This document shows, in pieces, positions 57,001-64,000 of a DNA stretch of 64,000 bases (position 1 is its first letter; each line of letters begins with the position of its first letter). The stretch covers positions 18,402,578-18,466,577 of the forward strand of contig NC_086367.1 in assembly GCF_036324505.1 (NCBI RefSeq). The letters are read 5' to 3'. This stretch comes from Eleginops maclovinus. Its lineage: Eukaryota; Chordata; Actinopteri; Perciformes; Eleginopidae. A program made the position numbers and the translations under genes. A model generated the notes under the pieces. The model was not told where the DNA came from. It worked only from the letters and a program-made list of their open reading frames with translations, and made no database searches.

Positions 57001-57902
57001 AACTGAAAGTGAAAGCTGTGGTTTCTATTGATACTTCACAAAACTACAGTCAAACTGCGTGAAATTCGTACATAAGTAAAACCCTATTTGTCCACCGGCA
57101 GTGTAGCTTCAATAAACCAGAACACAACTCAGCCATAACGCATGCGTTTATATCAAAAGGCTCGACTCTCCATCTCTCAACTGTAAAAACTTGCTGTATT
57201 TCTCTAACATGATTGCTATGATTTTCTCTTCTCACCTCCCACACAGCCAGAGGGAAGACGGTCATGGGGGTTTTCTGGGTGTTGATAAATGATATTCTGG
57301 GAAATGGAACAGAAATGTATACTGAAGACAAAACAGACAAGTCAGGGGGATGCACTGTGGTTACAGAAAAGTAAAAATAAATACTTAATCAAAACATAAT
57401 TGCTGGAAAGGAATATCACAGAGGAATAGTGTTTGTGTATGATAATGTCCCAAATCTAATCCTCAGTTCAAATTTCCTCTGAGTCAACAATAAAAAATAT
57501 TGGTAGATAGAAACTAAAGATAGCACCTTTTTAGCATAGCATATAATAACACTGCCAGTCTCTTACAGTAATATAGGACAGCTTGGTTAGCCACTATCCT
57601 TCCCCTGGCCTCCTGTGGACAGGATGGCTGTGTGCCTCGAACAGCATCACATTTCAGAGTACACACACACAATCCTGATACATTTTCAGGAATGATCTGC
57701 AGAAAGGACAGATGGTTGTGTTTGAAGATAAGCTGAGGACGAACAGATAGCAAATATTGTTTTTTAAATGTATCATGTAATATCTATGATTTGACTCAGC
57801 AACCTTGATATGAATGAAGGAGCCCAAAGTGTACCACACACTGGACACAATTATCTTTCTTTGTTGCCGTGTGTGTTTGTGGTTAGCAGGGGAGGGCTGG
57901 TA
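54086..57902. other. intergenic DNA between slc7a14 and cldn11
   Basis: No gene is recognised. TGACGTCA (55838-55845) is a full CRE palindrome. The stretch 56420-56530 is dense in GCTAGC/GCTAAC/TTAGC words and may be a decayed transposon. Confidence 0.4.
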
Positions 57903-58346
57903 CTGTCACGGTTGGAGAAACAGGACCCAAGTGCAGTAAATCAAGGAGAGGCAGATAAGGGTCCAAACAAAAAGCGAGCTTTATTCACGAGCGGTTGACG
58001 AAAACACGAAGCAAGGGGAACACAGGACATGAAAAACACTTAGCTTCAGACATGAAGGGCGACAGGAACAGGCAGGTATCATGGACAAGATCAGGGAAGA
58101 AATGTCGACGACCGAACCACAGACAAAAGGGAAACAGGGTCTAAATACACAAGGGTAATCACAAGACAAGCGACAGCTGGAAGGGGGTGGAGAAATACAG
58201 GGGCAACAGGTGAACACAATGACACAATCATGCACAGGAGGGAAACGCAGACAGGAAGTGAAGCTTAACGTGATACAAGAGGGGAAACATTTCAAAATAA
58301 AACACAACACAGGGACATGACAGACACGAAACAAGGATCATGACAG
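57903..58346. mobile_element. non-autonomous TIR element, family unassigned
   Basis: Starts CTGTCACGGTTGGAGAAACA and ends GGATCATGACAG, whose reverse complement CTGTCATGATCC mirrors the start. The interior has CAGGACCCAAGTGCAG and GAGCTTTATTCACGAG strings that I recognise from a dispersed fish repeat. No transposase. About 444 bases. Confidence 0.6.
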
Positions 58347-59749
58347 TGTGTAGCTTTGAGAGTCCAGATTCCTCTGTTCTGACCTGACTCAAGGTCACTG
58401 AGTCTGATTATCGTGCATACATAACCATTCATGTTTTCTCATTGCTCTATGTTTTATTCACACAAACAGGGACACATATCGCAGTGATTGCTGTATAACA
58501 CGCGTCAGAAAAAAAGTTTGCTTACTGTCTGATGTTTATTTAATATTAACGCCCAGATAGATTACAGAAAACTGCATCACGGGGTTAGAACATCTCATCA
58601 AGGCAGCGTGACACATTCAAGACAAAGGCACTTTTTAATCACTTTGTCTTTATTATAGAAAATCAAAGAAAAGCACATCAGTGAAACAATAAATAACCAT
58701 CTAATACTGCGAACTGCATGGGTCTGAGTTGGACATTTTCCATTACCGTTCAGAGCACTTTTGTGAAATTAAACATTCAAGTCATCACATTCCTTCAAGA
58801 GAAGTTAATACTGCTAAAATAATACTGATATTTTCTTGTGTACACAAACATTGCTTCAGCTACAGACCTGTGCTATGTAAAGAAGTTTGACTAAGATGTT
58901 AAATGGAAATATATTTATACAGTTTAAAGGGCATTCACTCACAAGTTAGTCACTTTGAAATATGTATGGATTGGTTTATAAAATACTACCAAGATGGGGG
59001 AGGAATCAACAAAAGGTAAGGTTTTGAACTCTCTTATATGTCATTTTTGCCAAGTCAGTGCACATTTTAAGGCTCCAACACCGACTGTAACACGGCTGGC
59101 TAAAGCTCTCCTGTGTTATTTATGTCCCCCTTCCTCCTGCAGAGACTGGGAAAAACTGCTGCGTTTTTTAATCAAGTCGGTCAGTCAAGAGGCAAATGCA
59201 CTAGAGAGTTGTACAATACTGTCAAAGAAAAATCAATAATGTTACTAAACACATTTTGAAATACAAACGTCATACCCTGTTCTTATCAAAACAACAGCCC
59301 ATGATATATGATTTTTCAAACTAGGAAAACACACATTATATTTCATCTGTAGGAGGATCTAAATAGAAAAATAGAAGAAATGTATCAATATCTCAGTCCT
59401 TAATGTCTTGGGTGATTGGGACCTCAGGCTTCCCTGCACACAGGAGCTTGTACAATTATTTAACAGCAGGGAGAGTCCACACCACGCCTAACATGAGGAG
59501 GTGGAAAAATGAGCTCTGTGATAGAAAAGCAATCCCCAAAAGCTCCAACAAAACCAGTCTGTATGTATGTGCGAATGTCTCTTTTATGATTGTGTGCTCA
59601 TTCAAGATTTGTGTATTTTTCTTGAACGTGAATGAGTGTGTTTATGTTCTTCTCTGCTTCTAACTGTGATTGTATGTGTGTGCTTGTGTAGAGTTCTCTG
59701 TACATAAACTACAGTCCCCTAGGCGTCCTCTTCAGAAATCTCTCCCCTC
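58347..59749 (-). other. cldn11: cldn11 3' UTR and downstream DNA
   Basis: The - strand after the cldn11 stop has no other gene. An AATAAA on the - strand at 58649-58654 is a candidate cleavage signal, giving a 3' UTR of about 1.1 kb. Confidence 0.35.
58649..58654 (-). terminator. cldn11: candidate poly(A) signal of cldn11
   Basis: AATAAA on the - strand about 1.1 kb after the stop codon. No transcript evidence. Confidence 0.3.
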
Positions 59750-60018
59750 TCAGACGTGGGCGCTCTTGGCGTGATTGGTGGAGGCTGCTGCTGGCGGGTT
59801 GCCACCTCCTTGTTTGGAGTAGTAGAAACGATTGTTTTCCTGGTAGGAGTGAGATGAGGAGGAGGACTCTGAGGAGCAGCAGGTGAGAATGCACCCGCCC
59901 AGCAGGGAGAAGATACAGCCAACCCATCCGGTGTAGAGGGAGAAGCCGAATGACATGAGGCCGTGCTGCTGGTGTGCGCCGATGGGAAACCAGACTGTGG
60001 ATACCATACCGCACAGTG
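59750..60018 (-). CDS. cldn11: cldn11 coding exon 3 (residues 131-219 and stop)
   Basis: Encodes CGMVSTVWFPIGAHQQHG (second loop), SFGFSLYTGWVG, TM4 with LLGGCILTCC, and a tail SSESSSSSHSYQENNRFYYS ending AKSAHV, then TGA at 59752-59750. Confidence 0.97.
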
Positions 60019-61969
60019 CTGAGGAGAAACAGACAGACACATGGTTATATTACATTTCATTACAACACATTTTAGTTACATTGAAAATATACAAACTCTG
60101 AAAGCATTATAAACAACCACATACATAACAGGTTATTTAAAATAAGTTATACATTTAAAAATAATACACACAAACACTTTGTATCATTAAACATGGTTAG
60201 TTTTGAATGGCAAATCCCTTCATATAAGAGTGGATGCAAAAGAAAGCAAATTAAAGCATTTGAAACCTGAATGTAAACGTTTGAATGAAGTGTAGCTCAA
60301 TTAGATCATTAAAAATGATGCTGCTGAATGTTGTACGATACACACGTCTTCCATCAACACACAGTCCTATATTTGCAAGGCAACGACAATAAAATGTAAG
60401 TGAATTAAGGTGGTGCAAATGTATAAAGGCACACATTCTGAATAACCATGACCAGGGCGAGTGTGCGATATTTAACTTGTCAGAAACTGTGGAAATATTA
60501 CAGTTTTGTTATCATTTATTCCTAAAACACAATGCATGGGGATGTCAGATTGGAAGGAAGAATGTGTGAAATAATATTAGTTAGCAGCAGGACTCATTGA
60601 TGTTACATATGCTTTGCCTTGAAGTACAGAGGAGAGGCTGAATCTTAGACTTGAACAAATATTGAAATCCCTTTACAGCTGACAGGGACACACTTGGTAT
60701 ATGTTGGATTGCTGCCAGAATGCAACCCAGAAAGGGCAATAACCAAATCCAATGTGGACTGAAATCTTCCCAACGGCTGCTTCAGAGGACACAGTTTGCA
60801 AAAAATAATTCAAGTTGGAACTAAAATTATTGCTACTGGGATGGTTTTGCTTCCAGTATGATGGGCAATATGGGTGATTTGTGCAACAAGCGTTCAAATG
60901 TTCCCAGTGACAAAAATAAACATTAACTAAGTCAGTGTTTTATAATTTCCTTTGGATGTAATGATGATGTTTGCAAGTTAAAAAAAACGTGGGCAGTGGA
61001 AAATTCAATTGATGGACACACGTGTCCAAATTAATTGAGGGATGTGGGCGTTGGAAACTGCTGCTGGACCAAACTAATATTTATAATCAGAGTAAACTGG
61101 ACAAATCAGGAAATCAGTTTCCATGTGTTCTAGGACAAAGGCAGGGTGTGGATGAGAGTAGGTGGAGGAGAGGAATGTGAGGGGATCTGGGGGGGAGGGT
61201 TCAATGAAACAGGAACGTGTAATGTGTGTGAGTCCATCTGTGTGCACCCTTGGGAGGAAGTCAGTCATATTCTCTGCTCTCAGCAGCTTGTAAGCATTTG
61301 AGGTGGGGTTGAAAGAGGTCACAGACAGGAAGGAAAGACAGGATCTTGATGTGTGCCTGTCAGCGTTAAGCAATTTCACCTGCTCTTAATTACTGTATAT
61401 TTTTGTCTGACTATGACATTCCATCTTAATCCAATACTGTGAATAAAGAAAAGTTGAGTCTCTTACCAACTATGAGAAAAAGCACTCCTCCCAGGATGGT
61501 GCGTTTGTTTTTGGAGGCCTGGGGTTCATTTCCGAGGCTGATGCAGGGCATGGACATGAGGATCATACCCACTGCTGGGAGACCAAGGATCGAACCGGTG
61601 ATCATCAGGGCACGAGTCGTCTGGATGTAGGCTTTAAAAACACATACAGAATGACTTGTCATAAAAACATCTTCATATTTCAGAGTTAGGATCGTGGGTA
61701 TTTCATGAAAAGTAGGAAAAACAGAACACAGAACTATGTCTACCTGGCAGGTCGAGGATCTGCGTCAGGGAGATGCAGTGGTAGAGTCCAGTGGAGATGA
61801 CACAGTCCGCCCAGGGTCCTTTGGCTTCCAGCTCATCCATCTTTTTGCATGTGTTCAAACCGTATTTACACATAATCACCCAGTCATTTGTGGCTGCCGC
61901 AATCACGATGCCCAGCCAGCCGATGCAGGTGATGAGAAATCCACTCAGTTGAAGACAAGAGTTTGCCAT
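59750..61969 (-). CDS. cldn11: claudin-11 (whole coding span, 3 coding exons)
   Basis: Exons 61969-61744, 61631-61467 and 60018-59750 join with correct phase (226 + 165 + 269 = 660 bases) into 219 residues. Human claudin-11 has 207. Claudin-11 (OSP) is a four-pass tight-junction protein that forms strands in myelin and between Sertoli cells. The start MANSCLQLSGFLITCIGW, the first loop with W30, W53, C56 and C65, the sequence STGLYHC, and the C-terminal NHAKSAHV (PDZ ligand, HV end) identify claudin-11 specifically. Two oddities are visible: the family motif GLW reads GPW (51-53), and a Ser-rich stretch lengthens the cytoplasmic tail. In teleosts with two copies I cannot say whether this is the a or the b gene. 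Confidence 0.97.
60019..61466 (-). other. cldn11: cldn11 intron 2
   Basis: A 1.45-kb intron with no exon or complete repeat recognised. Acceptor TTTCTCCTCAG on the - strand. Confidence 0.9.
61467..61631 (-). CDS. cldn11: cldn11 coding exon 2 (residues 76-130)
   Basis: Encodes AYIQTTRALMITGSILGLP and SMPCISLGNEPQASKNKR, covering TM2 and the start of TM3. Acceptor TTTTAAAG, donor GTAAGA. Confidence 0.97.
61744..61969 (-). CDS. cldn11: cldn11 coding exon 1 (residues 1-75)
   Basis: Encodes TM1 and the first extracellular loop with the claudin signature cysteines. ATG at 61969-61967. Donor GTAGAC on the - strand (just below 61744), phase 1. Confidence 0.97.
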
Positions 61970-62209
61970 TGCGCAAATGTGTGCGTAAAGACCACTTGAC
62001 CCGAGTTAAAAAAAAAACAACAAAAACGTTAGGAACCTCAAAACAGATAAAAGTTGTTTAAAAAAATGAACTAGCTGATTGTATAAACGTTATTCCACGA
62101 CCGTAGAAGTTAATCCAGTGTCAAAGTTTACTTTTCCCCTCGCAGTTCAGTTAGTCCATCAATGGAGCTGTGGTGCGCACTTCAAAAGAATGAAGCTCTC
62201 GCATCATGG

Positions 62210-62216
62210 TTTTATA
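62210..62216 (-). promoter_or_regulatory. cldn11: TATA box of cldn11
   Basis: TATAAAA on the - strand about 240 bases upstream of the ATG, predicting a start site near 62180 and a 5' UTR of about 210 bases. Confidence 0.65.
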
Positions 62217-62258
62217 GGGTAGAGTTTATGAAGGGAAACACTACTTTAAAAGTGACAA

Positions 62259-62263
62259 CCAAT
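62259..62263 (+). promoter_or_regulatory. cldn11: CCAAT box upstream of cldn11
   Basis: CCAATCAG in reverse orientation relative to the gene, about 45 bases upstream of the TATA box. This is a normal NF-Y position. Confidence 0.5.
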
Positions 62264-62422
62264 CAGAAACTTAGATAGAGATTTTTTTTTTTTCCAAGTT
62301 AGAAAACAACACACCCCACTTTATTCTTCTGCTCAGCCCCTTCATTGCCTCTAATGATAAAACACAGCTGCAGTGTGGACCCACTGTGTGCTGGGAGCTG
62401 AGCAAATGTAACCTAAAATCTG

Positions 62423-62436
62423 CTGCCATCTATTGG
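62423..62436 (-). promoter_or_regulatory. CTCF-like motif upstream of cldn11
   Basis: The - strand reads CCAATAGATGGCAG, 13 of 14 matches to the CTCF core, about 250 bases upstream of the predicted start site. Confidence 0.35.
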
Positions 62437-62520
62437 CCATTGTATAAAGGCCTATCACACATCTGCATTATACCTAAACAATACTTAATTTGGTTCCCTT
62501 AACAAGCAGTGCTGGGAATA

Positions 62521-62650
62521 TTTAGCAGGGGTGGAAGTAACGAATACTATTACGGTCTATTGTAGGAAGCTATTTTGTGTATTTTTTTTCAAACTTTTTC
62601 TTGAACTTTTGTATTTTTACCTCAATACTGACACTTTGCCAGATGTCAAG
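62521..62650. repeat. possible hAT-like terminal fragment
   Basis: AGCAGGGGTGGAAGTAACGAATAC resembles the terminus of a fish hAT-like repeat. The rest is too diverged to define. Confidence 0.35.
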
Positions 62651-63604
62651 TTAGTTACAAACTAAAAACAAAAATCACGTGAAAAAGTCGATAAGTAGTA
62701 AGAAAGGTGATAGGTGACTTCACTCAGCTGACACTGTGTTGGATGTGTTCGAATTGTCCACATCAGGAAATGTCTGGGGGGCGGTATCATAGGATCCAAT
62801 GCAAACACATTGAATGATGATATTATAAGGATATAGGTTTTGGGCTGATTGTATATCAGTACATGGGAAAACAACACGTGCATGTAGGTTCAAACGTATT
62901 TTATTTAATACGATGCACCACCCGCTGGGTTTGTTCAGTGACACAAATCGAACACACTCAGTGCAACAGGTGAATGCTAACTCTGGCAAAAATGCTAAAC
63001 GCTTAAAAACGCTACTCCTTCAATGCTCATGTTTGAGCCTGTAGCAGTGGCTTCAACATGTGCACAGGAACGTTTACTTTCAGTCAAGTGTGTGAGGACT
63101 TTGTGCTCATCTGAAACTAATCTCGTTTGTAAAGCAGAGCCTCATTCAGGTCTCAATGTTTGAACACAGTGGCACCACAGAGCCTGAGTGGACTGCTTAT
63201 TCTGGGACACAGAAACTAAGATTATTCAATGCTTTAAGAATGAATGAAACCTCAAACAAATTGCCGAGGATTTCGCCATGTATGAGACTTCAGACTGGTG
63301 AGTATATAACACACGTGGATGTTACTCAAAAGCTGTGCAGCTGTTTTTGCTTTAATGTGTGGTTTTTTAAGCTTAATTCTGCTGGGAAAGTGTCAGGGTA
63401 ATTGATTGATGCTACTTGTATCATGTTCTTTAAACATGCTGTGTATTTGTTTTATTGCTGGTCATTTCTGTGTGATTTTCGGAGTTTTTCACTTTCCTGG
63501 ATCCTGAAAGCTGGGTATGTTTTTGTTCTATGCATATGCTGGAAATGTCCATCAAACTATTTCTATTTGTGATGTACTGCTGTTGTTTTGCTGGCCCCTA
63601 TCTA
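62651..63604. other. intergenic DNA upstream of cldn11, no recognised content
   Basis: No gene or repeat recognised. Confidence 0.5.
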
Positions 63605-64000
63605 CCAGTGGTTGAAAGTACTCTAGAACAATTTTGAGGTACTTGTACTTTACTTGAGTTTTTCCATTGAATACTACTTTATACTTCTACTCCACTAAAT
63701 ATAAAAGGGAAATAATGTATTCTACTCCAGAACAGTTATTTTAAAGCTTTTCAGATTAGGATGTTGCTTTAAAAAAACATGGTAAACTTTATACATATTC
63801 CACAAGATAGACCCAGTGGAATAATTGCTCAAGGTGGAAAAAGGCAATATATAGGCAATAACATACTTTAAGTACATGTTGCTGATAATACTTCTGTATT
63901 TTTACTTTAGTCAGAAATTGAATGTGAGACTTTTGCTTTTCATGGAGTATTTTGACATATTGTCCTCGTACTTTTACTGAAGTACAGGATCTGAATACTT
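63605..64000 (-). mobile_element. hAT-like non-autonomous DNA transposon, reverse copy cut by window end
   Basis: Starts CAGTGGTTGAAAGTACTC, then TTTTGAGGTACTTGTACTTTACTTGAGT and ACTTCTACTCCACTAAAT, the reverse complement of the 3' half of the copy at 35745. It ends at the window edge in CAGGATCTGAATACTT, which mirrors the AAGTACTCAGATC start of the copy at 15200. Confidence 0.75.

Noticed and set aside
57981..58334. 117-codon - strand Cys-rich open frame
   Set aside because: Lies inside the dispersed TIR element; composition follows the repeat, not a protein family.

Overview
This is vertebrate nuclear DNA, almost certainly from a teleost fish. The genes are split by GT-AG introns and have clear vertebrate orthologues. 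The intergenic DNA is rich in long (CA)n/(GT)n microsatellites (about 17 arrays, roughly 1.8 kb or 2.8% of the window) and in fish-type repeats: Tc1 remnants, a tRNA-derived SINE and copies of a hAT-like non-autonomous family. No bacterial or viral genes are present.

Three genes can be read. (1) The last two coding exons of an eIF5A gene, best called eif5a2 (+ strand, 864-1828), with a 3' UTR that probably runs to about 3.98 kb. (2) A complete slc7a14 orthologue (+ strand). It has nine coding exons from 43687 to 51157 that join in frame into 765 codons, a likely 5'-UTR exon segment at 43441-43686, and a likely promoter and first exon in a CpG-rich block near 30.2-30.9 kb. (3) A complete claudin-11 gene (- strand, three coding exons, 61969 down to 59750, 219 codons) with a TATA box and a CCAAT box upstream. 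The order eif5a2 - slc7a14 - cldn11 matches, from memory, the mammalian EIF5A2 - RPL22L1 - SLC7A14 - CLDN11 neighbourhood (human 3q26). I could not find rpl22l1.

Layout: 1-4.0 kb is the eif5a2 3' end. 4.0-30 kb is intergenic, with most of the microsatellites, two Tc1 remnants, one hAT-like copy, several candidate conserved non-coding blocks and one promoter-like patch near 4.8-5.3 kb. 30.2-43.4 kb is the probable slc7a14 promoter and first intron, including a near-consensus RE1/NRSE element. 43.4-54.1 kb is the slc7a14 body and 3' UTR. 54.1-58.6 kb is intergenic with one TIR-type repeat. 58.6-62.3 kb is cldn11. 62.3-64.0 kb is intergenic and ends inside another hAT-like copy.

The genes are not an operon and need not act together. 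eIF5A2 is a hypusine-dependent translation factor, SLC7A14 is a neuronal lysosomal APC-family transporter, and claudin-11 is the tight-junction claudin of myelin and Sertoli cells. I see no evidence of a wholly new biological system. The most interesting signals are regulatory: the intronic RE1 site, an upstream ORF that ends in the same residue and a stop whether or not its predicted intron is removed, inverted pairs of GT and CA microsatellites, and a CA tract 24 bases downstream of a coding splice donor.
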